From NCBI RefSeq assembly GCF_001514065.1, contig NZ_KQ948426.1, positions 434,001-498,000 of the forward strand: a DNA stretch of 64,000 nt. Direction: 5' to 3'. Source of the stretch: Streptomyces antibioticus. Lineage in GTDB: Bacteria > Actinomycetota > Actinomycetes > Streptomycetales > Streptomycetaceae. Shown one piece after another: positions 9,128 through 17,425 of this stretch. The notes beneath the pieces were generated by a model. That model was not told the DNA's origin, searched no databases, and saw nothing but the letters and a program-made list of their open reading frames with translations. A program made the position numbers and the translations under genes. Position 1 is the first letter of the stretch. Every line of letters begins with the position of its first letter.

Positions 9128-10276
9128 GTGCTCGACCTCGCGGCGCCGAGCGGTCCGAGACCGCACCCGGTGCCCCGCCATGCGGCCCGCCGCGCCCACG
9201 CGGCGCCCGAGGAGCCGCCGACGCGCCCCCGGCTCGCCGTGCTGATCCCGGCGCACAACGAGGCGGACCGCATCGGCGCCGCCATCGACGGCCTGCGCGA
9301 CCAGACCCGGCGCCCCGACCTCGTCGTGGTGGTCTGCGACAACTGCACCGACGACACCGCCGAGGTCGCCGTCGCGCACGGCGCCCAGGTGTTCCACACC
9401 CAGGGCAACACCCACAAGAAGGCCGGCGCCCTCAACCAGGCCATCGCCTGGATGCTGCCCCACCTCGACGACCGCGACCTGCTGCTGGTCCAGGACGCCG
9501 ACACCGTCCTCGACCCCTGGTTCGCCGAGACCGCGCTCGGCACCTTCAACCGCAAGGTCGGCGCCGTCGGCGGGGTCTTCTACGGCGAGGACGGCGGCGG
9601 CTTCCTCGGTCTGCTCCAGCGCATGGAGTTCCACCGCTACGCCTGGGAACTGGAACGCACCGGCGGCAAGGCCCAGGTCCTCACCGGCACCGGAACCATG
9701 TTCCGCGCCCGGGTGCTGCGCGAGGTGCGGGCGGCCCGCCGCGCCGGGGTGATCGGCGGCGGCAGCAGCTACTACAGCCTCGCCTCCCTCACCGAGGACG
9801 ACGAGATGACCAAGGCGGTCAAGACCCTCGGCTACCGGGCCATGTCCCCGGCCGGCTGCGCGGTCACCACCGAGGTCATGCCGACGCTGGGCAAGCTGTG
9901 GCACCAGCGGCTGCGCTGGCAGCGCGGCGCCCTGGAGAACCTGCGCGACTACGGCTGGACCAAGGTCACCGCCCGCTACTTCGCCCAGCAGCTCCTGATG
10001 GGCTTCGGCGCGTTGTCGTTCCTGGTCTACCTCGTCTACATGACCACGTTCACCACGCTGTACGGCTGGCCGGGCTTCTCCCCGTTCTGGACGGGGATCG
10101 GCCTGATCTTCGTCGTCGAGAAGACGGTCTCCGTGCGGCGGGCCGGCCCCAAGGCAGTCCTGGTCGCGGCGCTGATGGTCCCGGAGATGCTCTACGACCT
10201 CTTCCAGCACGCCGTCTACTTCACCTCGCTGTGGGGGATGGTGCGCCGCAGCGAGGAGAAGTGGGTCGCAACCTAA
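9128..10276 (+). CDS. family 2 glycosyltransferase (membrane, processive type)
   Basis: 382-aa GT2 enzyme likely making or extending a polysaccharide at the cytoplasmic membrane. A disordered Pro/Arg-rich leader (residues 1-34) precedes LAVLIPAHNEADRI. The nucleotide-sugar motif is QDADTVL (DxD-like), followed by TEDDEMTK (acidic base) and QRLRWQRGALEN, the (Q/R)xxRW motif of processive synthases. Two or three transmembrane segments lie in the last 110 residues (LLMGFGALSFLVYLVYMTTF, FWTGIGLIFVV). The GTG at 9128 follows AGGGGG. It is followed after 32 bases by a small LAATG-containing protein that may be made with it. The sugar and product are not identifiable. Confidence 0.88.
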   Translation: MLDLAAPSGPRPHPVPRHAARRAHAAPEEPPTRPRLAVLIPAHNEADRIGAAIDGLRDQTRRPDLVVVVCDNCTDDTAEVAVAHGAQVFHTQGNTHKKAGALNQAIAWMLPHLDDRDLLLVQDADTVLDPWFAETALGTFNRKVGAVGGVFYGEDGGGFLGLLQRMEFHRYAWELERTGGKAQVLTGTGTMFRARVLREVRAARRAGVIGGGSSYYSLASLTEDDEMTKAVKTLGYRAMSPAGCAVTTEVMPTLGKLWHQRLRWQRGALENLRDYGWTKVTARYFAQQLLMGFGALSFLVYLVYMTTFTTLYGWPGFSPFWTGIGLIFVVEKTVSVRRAGPKAVLVAALMVPEMLYDLFQHAVYFTSLWGMVRRSEEKWVAT

Positions 10277-10308
10277 CCAACCCTCAACCGAGAGAAGCGA
10301 GAAGCACG

Positions 10309-10473
10309 ATGTACGGACGAGTGATCGGCGCGGGCACCACCGGTGCCGGAGGCGCCACCCTGGCCGCGACCGGCCTGTGGATGAACAGCATGGCCCTGGT
10401 CGTCACGGCGACCACTCTGGCGGCGGCGGGCGTGGCCCTCTACAAGCTGGCCCCGCGCCCGCGCCGCCGCTAG
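10309..10473 (+). CDS. 54-aa microprotein with LAATG sorting-like signal
   Basis: Small protein directly downstream of the glycosyltransferase, behind a GAGAAG ribosome-binding site. Its second half is laid out like a sortase class E sorting signal: LAATG (about residues 18-22), a hydrophobic segment of about 25 residues (LWMNSMALVVTATTLAAAG onward) and a basic tail PRPRRR. Streptomyces class E sortases are known to prefer LAXTG. The N-terminal 17 residues (MYGRVIGAGTTGAGGAT) are Gly/Thr-rich without a clear classical signal peptide, so export is not certain. It could instead be a plain single-span membrane peptide. Its stop lies 5 bases from the converging NHL gene. Confidence 0.7.
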   Translation: MYGRVIGAGTTGAGGATLAATGLWMNSMALVVTATTLAAAGVALYKLAPRPRRR

Positions 10474-10478
10474 TCCCT

Positions 10479-12317
10479 TCACCGAGCGGGCTGGTCGGGG
10501 TCCATCCCGGCCAGCACGAGCGGCAGCCGGTCCGCCCCGCCCTCGACGAGGCGGACCGGGACGCCCCAGTCCTGCTGGTGGACATGGCAGGCGGGGTATT
10601 CGTGGTCCGGGTCGTCGTCGCAGGACGCGGCCATCGCGGAGACGTGCAGCACGCCCTCCCCGACGGCCGGGTCGAGGCGCAGGGTGCGGGAGAGGTCGGT
10701 GCCCGCGCCCTCACCCACGCCGTCGAGCAGCAGTTCGGGCGGGGTCGACGAGACCAGCAGCCGGGTCGAAGGCCCGTAACGCGTGTCGAGCTTCTGCCCG
10801 GCCGGCGCCTGGAAGACGACGTCCAACCGGAGCTCGCCGGGCGCGACCTCGGTGGCGGCCCGCTGGGTGCGATGGGCGACGGAGGCCACCTTCACGGCCT
10901 CCTCCGGCAGCCGCAGCCGGGTCAGCCGGTGCCGGGCCGACTCCACGACCACGATGTCCTCGCCGACGAGCACGGCGTCGCTGGGCTCACGCAGGTCGGT
11001 GGCCAGGGTGGTGACCTCGCCGGTCGCCGGGTCGAAGCGGCGCAGGGCGTGGTTGTAGGTGTCGCTGACGGCGACCGAGCCGTCGGGGAGCGCGGTGACG
11101 CCCAACGGGTGCTGGAGCAGCGCCTGCTCCGCGGCACCGTCCCGGTGCCCGAAGTCGAACAGCCCCATCCCTACGGCGGTGCGGACGGTGCCGTCGAGGT
11201 CGACCCAGCGCAGGGCGGACGTCTCGGAGTCGGCGAGCCAGAGCCTTTCCGGGGTGGCGGCGAGGCCGGAGGGCTGGGCGAACCAGGCCTCCTCGGCGGG
11301 GCCGTCCACGAGGCCTTCGTTGGTGGTACCGGCGGCGGCCGAGACGGTCCCCTCCTCCGGGTCGTACGTCCACAGCTGGTGGACGCCGGCCATGGCGATC
11401 CACACCTTGCCGTTCCAGTGGGCGACGTCCCAGGGGGAGGAGAGGTTGACGTCGCGCGCGGGACCCGAGGTGGCGTCGGCCTGCATCCACTGCCGTCCGG
11501 TGCCCGCGAGGGTGGTCACCTCGCCGGTGGCGGGGTCGAGCCGGCGCAGGGCGTGGTTGACGGTGTCGGCGACGACCACGGAGCCGTCCGGCAGCGGCGC
11601 GAGCCCCTGCGGCTCGTTGAAGGAGGCCGCGTCGGCGGACCCGTCCGCGAAGCCGCGCCGCCCCGACCCGATCCGCCGCACGACGCTCTCCCCGTCCGCC
11701 GCCAGCTCGACGAGCTGATGCCGGGTGGTGTCGCTGACCAGGAAGTGCCCCGAGGGCAGCACGAGCGCCTTCCCGGGGAACCGCAGCACGGTCGGCTCCG
11801 GCTCCGGCGCCACATAGGGCCCGTCCCCGCGCCGCAGCGTCCCCTTCGTCTCGTGCTCCGACTCCAGCTCGGTCACGAGGCGCTCGATGGCGTGCACATG
11901 GCCCTCACCGGCATGCTGCGCGACGACGTACCCCTCCGGGTCGATCACGACGAGCGTCGGCCAGGCCCGTACCGCGTACTGCTTCCAGGTGGCCAGCTCG
12001 GGGTCGTCCAAAACCGGATGCCCGACCCCGTACCGCTCCACGGCGTCCACCACCGCCCCGTGCTCCGCCTCGTGCACGAACTTGGGCGAGTGCACGCCGA
12101 TGACGACGACGGTGTCGCGGTGCTTCTCCTCCAGCTCGCGCAACTCGTCGAGGACATGCAGGCAGTTGATGCAGCAGAAGGTCCAGAAGTCGAGAATGAC
12201 GATGCGTCCCCGCAGGTCGGCCAGGCTGTACTGCTTCTCGCCCGTGTTCAGCCAGCCGCCCTTGCCGACCAGCTCGGGGGCGCGGACACGGACGCGGCGG
12301 GGTGCGGAGTCGCTCAT
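10479..12317 (-). CDS. thioredoxin-fold / NHL-repeat protein
   Basis: 612-aa protein with an N-terminal TlpA/AhpC-like thioredoxin domain (about residues 1-150; redox site FCCINCLHVLDEL, i.e. a CxxC with an extra preceding Cys) fused to an NHL beta-propeller (about 170-480, repeats such as GLAPLPDGSVVVADTVNHALRRLD and a second near-identical VTALPDGSVAVSDTYNHALRRFD, here quoted as short signatures) and a C-terminal domain of about 120 residues. No signal peptide is seen, so it is probably cytoplasmic. The same architecture occurs in animal NHLRC2, whose function is poorly defined. It lies 29 bases downstream of the cupin gene on the same strand. Confidence 0.85.
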   Translation of the reverse strand: MSDSAPRRVRVRAPELVGKGGWLNTGEKQYSLADLRGRIVILDFWTFCCINCLHVLDELRELEEKHRDTVVVIGVHSPKFVHEAEHGAVVDAVERYGVGHPVLDDPELATWKQYAVRAWPTLVVIDPEGYVVAQHAGEGHVHAIERLVTELESEHETKGTLRRGDGPYVAPEPEPTVLRFPGKALVLPSGHFLVSDTTRHQLVELAADGESVVRRIGSGRRGFADGSADAASFNEPQGLAPLPDGSVVVADTVNHALRRLDPATGEVTTLAGTGRQWMQADATSGPARDVNLSSPWDVAHWNGKVWIAMAGVHQLWTYDPEEGTVSAAAGTTNEGLVDGPAEEAWFAQPSGLAATPERLWLADSETSALRWVDLDGTVRTAVGMGLFDFGHRDGAAEQALLQHPLGVTALPDGSVAVSDTYNHALRRFDPATGEVTTLATDLREPSDAVLVGEDIVVVESARHRLTRLRLPEEAVKVASVAHRTQRAATEVAPGELRLDVVFQAPAGQKLDTRYGPSTRLLVSSTPPELLLDGVGEGAGTDLSRTLRLDPAVGEGVLHVSAMAASCDDDPDHEYPACHVHQQDWGVPVRLVEGGADRLPLVLAGMDPDQPAR

Positions 12318-12346
12318 GGACCAAGCGTGCCACCCGCCACCGACAG

Positions 12347-12733
12347 TCAGCTCAGCGCATGCCCGGTCGTCGCGTCCACATGGTCCGGTACGTCGTCATG
12401 GCGGTCGCCGACGGTGAGGGTGCCGGTCGGTTCGAAGAGGAGGATCGCGGTGGGGACGGGGGCGTAGGGCTTGTGCTCGGTGCCGCGCGGGACGGTGAGG
12501 ACCGAGCCCTTCGGCAGGACCACCGTGCGCTCACCGGCCGGCTCCCGCAGGGAGATGTGCAGTTCGCCGTCCAGGACCAGGAAGAACTCGTCGGTGTGGT
12601 CGTGGACGTGCCAGACGTGGTCGCCCTCGACCTTGGCGACGCGTACGTCGTAGTCGTTGACGGCCGTGACGATGCGGGGGCTCCACTGCTCGGAGAAGGA
12701 GGCGAGGGCGGCGGAGAGCGCGATGGGTTCCAT
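12347..12733 (-). CDS. single-domain cupin protein
   Basis: 128-aa small cupin. Motif 1 is VWHVHDHTDEFFLVLDGEL (G(X)5HXH(X)3,4E(X)6G pattern with His, His and Glu metal ligands) and motif 2 is LPKGSVLTVPRGTEHKP. The substrate is unknown; members of this group are often small-molecule isomerases or oxygenases or sugar-binding proteins. It is divergent from the GlxA-type regulator with a gap of only 52 bases, making it the most likely target of that regulator, and lies just upstream of the thioredoxin/NHL gene. Confidence 0.85.
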   Translation of the reverse strand: MEPIALSAALASFSEQWSPRIVTAVNDYDVRVAKVEGDHVWHVHDHTDEFFLVLDGELHISLREPAGERTVVLPKGSVLTVPRGTEHKPYAPVPTAILLFEPTGTLTVGDRHDDVPDHVDATTGHALS

Positions 12734-12785
12734 GACGTCATCGTGCGGGGTGCCGCCGACGGTTCACGAGTGCTAGGAATTGCAT

Positions 12786-13784
12786 ATGCCGCAAGGATCC
12801 TCTCAGCATCTGCGCCCGCACCGGGTGGTGCTCGTCGTCGACGAGAACTCCAACCCCTTCGAGATGAGCTGCGCCATCGAGATCTTCGGACTCCGGCGGC
12901 CCGAGCTGGGGCGGACGCTCTACGACTTCGCCCTGTGCGGCGCCGAGCCGCGCACCCGTATGCGGGACGGCTTCTTCACGCTCACCGACATCGCCGGTCT
13001 GGACGCCGCCGAGGAGGCGGACACCCTGATCGTGCCGAACCGGCCCGACACCGACACCCCGCGCTCACCCCGCGTCCTGGACGCCGTACGCCGGGCACAC
13101 GCGCGTGGCGCCCGGCTGCTCGGCTTCTGCTCCGGCGCGTTCACGCTGGCGGAGGCCGGGCTGCTCGACGGGCGACGGGCGGCCTGCCACTGGATGTGGG
13201 CCGACTCCTTCCGGGCCCGGTTCCCGCAGGTACGGCTGGAGCCGGACGTGCTCTTCGTCGACGACGGGGACATCCTGACGGCGTCCGGCAGCGCCTCCGC
13301 CCTCGACCTCGGCCTCCACGTGGTCCGGCGCGACCACGGCGTCGAGATCGCCAATGCCGTCTCCCGCCGCCTCGTCTTCGCCGCCCACCGCGACGGCGGG
13401 CAGCGTCAGTTCGTGGAGCGGCCCATCCCCGAGGTGGCCGACGCGTCGCTGGGGCCGCTGCTGGCGTGGGCGCAGGAGCGGCTGGGCGAACCGCTGACCG
13501 TGGCGGACCTGGCGGCCCGCGCCGCCGTCTCCCCCGCCACCCTGCACCGCCGCTTCCAGACCCAGCTGGGGACGACACCGCTCGCCTGGCTGACCGGGGA
13601 GCGGGTGGCGCTGGCTTGCCGGCTGATCGAGCGCGGCGAGGAGCGCCTCGACGTGGTGGCCGTGCGGAGCGGACTCGGCACGGCGGCCAACCTCCGCGCG
13701 CGTGTGCGGCGCGAGACGGGGCTCAGCCCGTCGGAGTACCGGCGGCGTTTCGGCCCGGCGTCCGGGGAACGGGTCATGGCATGA
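12786..13784 (+). CDS. GlxA family transcriptional regulator (DJ-1/PfpI + AraC HTH)
   Basis: 332-aa regulator. The N-terminal class-I glutamine-amidotransferase-like domain (about 8-180) has a cysteine in the nucleophile-elbow position (GFCSGAFTLAEAGLLDG). The C-terminal AraC-type double helix-turn-helix follows (LTVADLAARAAVSPATLHRRFQTQ and LDVVAVRSGLGTAANLRARVRRETGLSPSEYRRRF are its two halves, quoted in part). The ATG at 12786 is 8 bases after AGGA; a TTG two codons earlier is too close to it. It is likely to control the divergent cupin/NHL genes. It overlaps the next gene by 4 bases (ATGA). Confidence 0.9.
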   Translation: MPQGSSQHLRPHRVVLVVDENSNPFEMSCAIEIFGLRRPELGRTLYDFALCGAEPRTRMRDGFFTLTDIAGLDAAEEADTLIVPNRPDTDTPRSPRVLDAVRRAHARGARLLGFCSGAFTLAEAGLLDGRRAACHWMWADSFRARFPQVRLEPDVLFVDDGDILTASGSASALDLGLHVVRRDHGVEIANAVSRRLVFAAHRDGGQRQFVERPIPEVADASLGPLLAWAQERLGEPLTVADLAARAAVSPATLHRRFQTQLGTTPLAWLTGERVALACRLIERGEERLDVVAVRSGLGTAANLRARVRRETGLSPSEYRRRFGPASGERVMA

Positions 13785-14278
13785 GATTCCTCGTACGCGA
13801 CCGGCTGCTCGGCTTCGGCGACGACTACTGGATCGAGGACGACCAGGGCAACAAGGTCTTCCTCGTGGACGGCAAGGCCATGCGGCTGCGCGACACCTTC
13901 GAGCTGAAGGACACGCGCGGGCGCGTCCTCATCGACATCCGCCAGAAGATGTTCGCCCTGCGCGACACCATGCTCATCGAGCGGGACGGCGAGCCGCTGG
14001 CCACCATCAAGCGCAAACGCCTGTCCCTGCTCCGCAACCACTACCGCGTCTCCCTGGCCGACGGCAGCACCGAACTCGACGTCAGCGGCAAGATCCTCGA
14101 CCGCGAGTTCGCCATCGAGTACGACGAGGAGCTCCTCGCCGTCGTCTCGCGCCGCTGGCTGCACGTCCGGGAGACCTACGGCGTGGACGTCGTACGGGAG
14201 GACGCGGACCCGGCGCTGCTGATCGCGGTCGCGGTGTGCGTGATCCACCTGGCGGAGAAGGAACGCGAGGAGGACTGA
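13781..14278 (+). CDS. LURP-one-related family protein
   Basis: 165-aa protein with the Tubby/LURP-one beta-barrel pattern: RFLVRDRLLGFGDDYWIED, KVFLVDGKAMRLRDTFELKD, VLIDIRQKMFALRDTMLIERDG and SGKILDREFAIEYD (short signatures). Members may bind lipids or phosphoinositide-like head groups, but the bacterial role is unknown. A hydrophobic patch (PALLIAVAVCVIHLA) lies near the C-terminus. Its start overlaps the stop of the GlxA-type regulator by 4 bases, so the two are translationally coupled. Confidence 0.85.
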   Translation: MRFLVRDRLLGFGDDYWIEDDQGNKVFLVDGKAMRLRDTFELKDTRGRVLIDIRQKMFALRDTMLIERDGEPLATIKRKRLSLLRNHYRVSLADGSTELDVSGKILDREFAIEYDEELLAVVSRRWLHVRETYGVDVVREDADPALLIAVAVCVIHLAEKEREED

Positions 14279-14288
14279 CGGGCGACGG

Positions 14289-15086
14289 CTACGGCTTGCG
14301 CGGGGGTTCCAGGCCCAGCATGCGGTCCTTCAGCGCCGGGAACTGCTCGCGGGTCGTCGCGACCTTCCCGGGGTCGAACTCGACCGTGAGGATCTCCTCG
14401 CCGGCCCCCGCCTCGGCCAGCACCTCGCCCCAGGGATCGACCACGATCGAGTGACCGGCCTGCGGAACTCCCGCGTGCGTCCCGGCCGTTCCACACGCGA
14501 GCACGAACGCCTGGTTCTCGACCGCCCGCGCCTGGGCCAGCAGCGTCCAGTGCGCCCGGCGTCGCTCCGGCCAGCCCGCGGGGAGGACCAGGGTCTCAGC
14601 GCCGGCGTCGACGAGGCCGCGGAAGAGTTCGGGGAAGCGGAGGTCGTAGCAGGTGCCCAGACCGAGGGTCGTCTCGGGCAGACGGACCGTCACCAGCTCG
14701 CGGCCCGCGCCCATCAGGACGGCCTCGCCCTTGTCGAAGCCGAAGCGGTGGATCTTGCGGTAGGCGGCGATCAGATCACCGGAGGGGGAGAAGACGAGCG
14801 AGGTGTTGTAGAGCGTCCCGTCGTCGGCGCGCTCGGGGATCGAGCCCGCGTGCAGCCACACGCCCGTGTCGCTCGCGGCCTTCGCCATCGCCTCGTGGGT
14901 CGGCCCGTCCAGCGGCTCCGCGTCGCTGTCGAACCCCTGGTAGGCGAAGGCGCCGGTGGTCCACAGTTCGGGGAGGACGACGAGATCGGCGCCCGCCTGT
15001 CCGCGCACCAGAGAGGCCACCCGCAGCCGACGCGACTCGACCGATTCGTCCTCGTTCACGTCGATCTGGATCAGAGAGGCGCGCAC
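14289..15086 (-). CDS. carbon-nitrogen hydrolase (nitrilase superfamily amidase)
   Basis: 265-aa cytoplasmic amidase/omega-amidase-like enzyme. The Glu-Lys-Cys triad is visible: LVVLPELWTTGAF (Glu), YRKIHRFGFDKGE (Lys) and LGTCYDLRFPELFRG (Cys). The length is right for a single-domain carbon-nitrogen hydrolase. The GTG at 15086, behind GGTGG, starts exactly at the family's first beta-strand (VRASLIQIDV). A frame running 49 codons further upstream lacks coding features and is rejected. The substrate is unknown; deaminated glutathione or omega-amides are family examples. Confidence 0.88.
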   Translation of the reverse strand: MRASLIQIDVNEDESVESRRLRVASLVRGQAGADLVVLPELWTTGAFAYQGFDSDAEPLDGPTHEAMAKAASDTGVWLHAGSIPERADDGTLYNTSLVFSPSGDLIAAYRKIHRFGFDKGEAVLMGAGRELVTVRLPETTLGLGTCYDLRFPELFRGLVDAGAETLVLPAGWPERRRAHWTLLAQARAVENQAFVLACGTAGTHAGVPQAGHSIVVDPWGEVLAEAGAGEEILTVEFDPGKVATTREQFPALKDRMLGLEPPRKP

Positions 15087-15268
15087 ACTACCACCGTCCT
15101 GGCATTCGAGCCGTTCACACGGGCCTACGATCGTCACACGAAAGCACTGCCGGGGTGCCTCACAGCAGCGTAACTTAGCGTTTCGAGACACCCGCCGAGT
15201 GCAGCCACCTCCCGCTGGCAACGCCGCCGCCATCTGCCCGTGTACCGACCGCCGAGGGGTCCCGTTCC

Positions 15269-16093
15269 GTGAGTCTGCATCCCACCCTCCAGCCCTACGC
15301 CGACGCCTGGACCCACTCCATCGAAGCGATATCCGAGCTGGTGAGTCCGCTCGTGGAAGGAGAGTGGAACCGGCGCACCCCGTGCCCGGCCTGGTCGGTC
15401 CGTGACGTGGTCTCCCATGTCATCGGTCTGGACTGCGAGATGCTCGGCGACCCGCGCCCGATCCACACCCTGCCCCGCGACCTGTACCACGTGACGAACG
15501 AACAGCAGCGGTACACGGAGATGCAGGTCGACGTCCGCCGGCACCACACGGCGCCGGAGATGACGTCCGAGCTGGAGTACGTGATCATCCGCCGCAACCG
15601 CCAGCTCCGCAACGAGTCGCGTACCCCCGGGACCAAGGTGCGCGGCCCCTACGGCAGCGAACTGACGCTCGAGGAGTCCATGCGCAGGCACGCCTTCGAC
15701 GTCTGGGTCCACGAGCAGGACCTGCGTGCCGCCCTCGGCCGGCCGGGCAACCTCGACTCGCCCGGCGCGCACATCGCGCGGGACTACCTGCTCGCCGAAC
15801 TCCCCGCCGTGGTCGCGGAGAAGGCCGACGCCCCGCGCAGTTCGGCGGTCGTCTTCGACGTGCACGGCCCCATCGAGTTCCTGCGCACGATCCGCGTCGA
15901 CATCCAGGGCCGCGGCACCCTGGAGACGGTCCCCGCCCTCGGCCCCGCCGCCACCCTCACCCTCGACTGGGAGACCTACGTCCGCCTGGCCTGCGGCCGA
16001 GTGACGCCGGAACAGGTGGCGGACCGGGTCAAGGCGGAGGGCGAACCCCAGCTGACGGCGGCGATATTGAGGAACTTCACGGTGACGCCGTAG
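15269..16093 (+). CDS. maleylpyruvate isomerase-like mycothiol-dependent enzyme
   Basis: 274-aa protein with the DinB-like four-helix N-terminal domain of the mycothiol-dependent maleylpyruvate isomerase family (WNRRTPCPAWSVRDVVSHVIGLD, with the His that would bind metal; MRRHAFDVWVHEQDLR supplies further His/Glu) and a C-terminal sterol-carrier-like domain (LTLDWETYVRLACGR). Such enzymes use mycothiol, the actinobacterial thiol. The real reaction is probably thiol transfer or detoxification rather than maleylpyruvate isomerisation. The GTG at 15269 follows GAGGGG. Confidence 0.85.
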   Translation: MSLHPTLQPYADAWTHSIEAISELVSPLVEGEWNRRTPCPAWSVRDVVSHVIGLDCEMLGDPRPIHTLPRDLYHVTNEQQRYTEMQVDVRRHHTAPEMTSELEYVIIRRNRQLRNESRTPGTKVRGPYGSELTLEESMRRHAFDVWVHEQDLRAALGRPGNLDSPGAHIARDYLLAELPAVVAEKADAPRSSAVVFDVHGPIEFLRTIRVDIQGRGTLETVPALGPAATLTLDWETYVRLACGRVTPEQVADRVKAEGEPQLTAAILRNFTVTP

Positions 16094-16107
16094 CCACGCG
16101 TGCGGTA

Positions 16108-16127
16108 CTGGGGGCGAAAGCCCCCAG
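16108..16127. terminator. GAAA-tetraloop terminator hairpin
   Basis: Perfect 8-bp stem CTGGGGGC/GCCCCCAG capped by a GAAA tetraloop in the 36-base gap between convergent genes. It should serve both. Confidence 0.8.
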
Positions 16128-16129
16128 CC

Positions 16130-17425
16130 CTACGCCGGTACGTGCACCGCCTCCACCCGGCTCGCCACCAGCCGCTCCCGCTCCCTGCGGATCGCCCGCC
16201 TGCGCAGCCGCAGGATCTGGCTGACCCCCAGCGCCTGGAGCACGAACACCACGGAGAACGCGATCCGGTAGTTGTCCCCGGTCGCGTCCAGCAGCACCCC
16301 CACCGCGAACAACGTCGTCATCGAGGCGACGAACCCGCCCATGTTGGTGATCCCGGACGCGGTCCCCTGCCGCTCCGGCGGATTCGCCGGCCGCGCGAAG
16401 TCGAAGCCCAGCATCGACGCCGGACCGCAGGCCCCCAGCACCGCGCAGAGCACCACCAGCAGCCACATCGGCGCGTGCTCGCCGGGATACGCCAGCGTCA
16501 CCGCCCAGATCAGCGCGGTCGCCCCCACGGTCCCGAGCGCCAGCGGCAGCCGCGCCTCGTGGTGCCGGGCGACGACCTGACCGTAGACGAGCCCTATGAC
16601 CATGTTGGACAGCACGACGAGGGTCAGCAGCTCACCGGCGGTCGCCCGGGACAGCCCCTGCGCCTCGACCAGGAACGGCAGGCCCCACAGCAGCAGGAAC
16701 ACCATCGCCGGGAACTGGGTCGTGAAGTGCACCCACAGCCCCAGCCGGGTCCCCGGCTCCCGCCAGGACGCGGCGATCTGACGGCGTACGTAGGCCGCGC
16801 CCTGGTGCGGAACGGGCTCGGGCTCGTGTCCCTCGGGGTGGTCCTTCAGGAAGAGGAGCAGCAGCACCAGCACCACCACGCCCGCGAGCGCGCTGCCCGC
16901 GAAGGCGGCCGTCCAGCCGATGCCGTGCAGCAGCCGGGCCAGCACCAGGGTGGAGACGAGGTTGCCGGCCATGCCGACCAGTCCCGCGAGCTGGGCGACC
17001 AGCGGGCCGCGCCGGGCGGGGAACCAGCGGCTGCCGAGCCGCAGCACGCTGATGAACGTCATCGCGTCACCGCAGCCGAGCAGCGCGCGCGAGGCGAGGG
17101 CCATGCCGTACGAGGGGGAGAAGGCGAAGCCCAGCTGTCCCGCCGTGAACAGCACGACCCCGATGGTCAGCACCTTCTTGGTGCCGAGCCGGTCGACGAG
17201 CAGGCCGACGGGTATCTGCATGCCCGCGTAGACCAGCAGCTGGAGGATCGAGAAGGTCGACAGCGCGGAGGCGTTGACGTGGAAGCGGTCGGCGGCGTCG
17301 AGGCCGGCGACGCCGAGGGAGGTGCGGAAGATGACGGCGACGAAGTAGACGGAGACGCCGATGCCCCACACGGCCATGGCGCGGCGGCCGCCGGGAGGAT
17401 CACCGGGAAGGGTCTCGGATCTCAT
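16130..17425 (-). CDS. MFS transporter
   Basis: 431-aa major facilitator superfamily permease with about 12 hydrophobic segments. MFS signatures include the loop LLVDRLGTKKVL between TM2 and TM3 (GxxxDRxGxRR-like) and GLPFLVEAQGLSRATAGELLTL in the second half. The substrate is unknown; the PxxSxxG-type layout and the pairing with a GntR-FCD regulator suggest uptake of an organic acid. Its ATG overlaps the stop of the upstream GntR gene by 4 bases, so both are made from one transcript and the transporter is probably controlled by that regulator. Confidence 0.9.
   Translation of the reverse strand: MRSETLPGDPPGGRRAMAVWGIGVSVYFVAVIFRTSLGVAGLDAADRFHVNASALSTFSILQLLVYAGMQIPVGLLVDRLGTKKVLTIGVVLFTAGQLGFAFSPSYGMALASRALLGCGDAMTFISVLRLGSRWFPARRGPLVAQLAGLVGMAGNLVSTLVLARLLHGIGWTAAFAGSALAGVVVLVLLLLFLKDHPEGHEPEPVPHQGAAYVRRQIAASWREPGTRLGLWVHFTTQFPAMVFLLLWGLPFLVEAQGLSRATAGELLTLVVLSNMVIGLVYGQVVARHHEARLPLALGTVGATALIWAVTLAYPGEHAPMWLLVVLCAVLGACGPASMLGFDFARPANPPERQGTASGITNMGGFVASMTTLFAVGVLLDATGDNYRIAFSVVFVLQALGVSQILRLRRRAIRRERERLVASRVEAVHVPA

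Noticed and set aside
15240-15270. Longer start of the nitrilase gene overlapping the divergent isomerase-like gene
   Set aside because: The upstream codons have no family similarity and the GTG at 15086 has a ribosome-binding site at the domain start.
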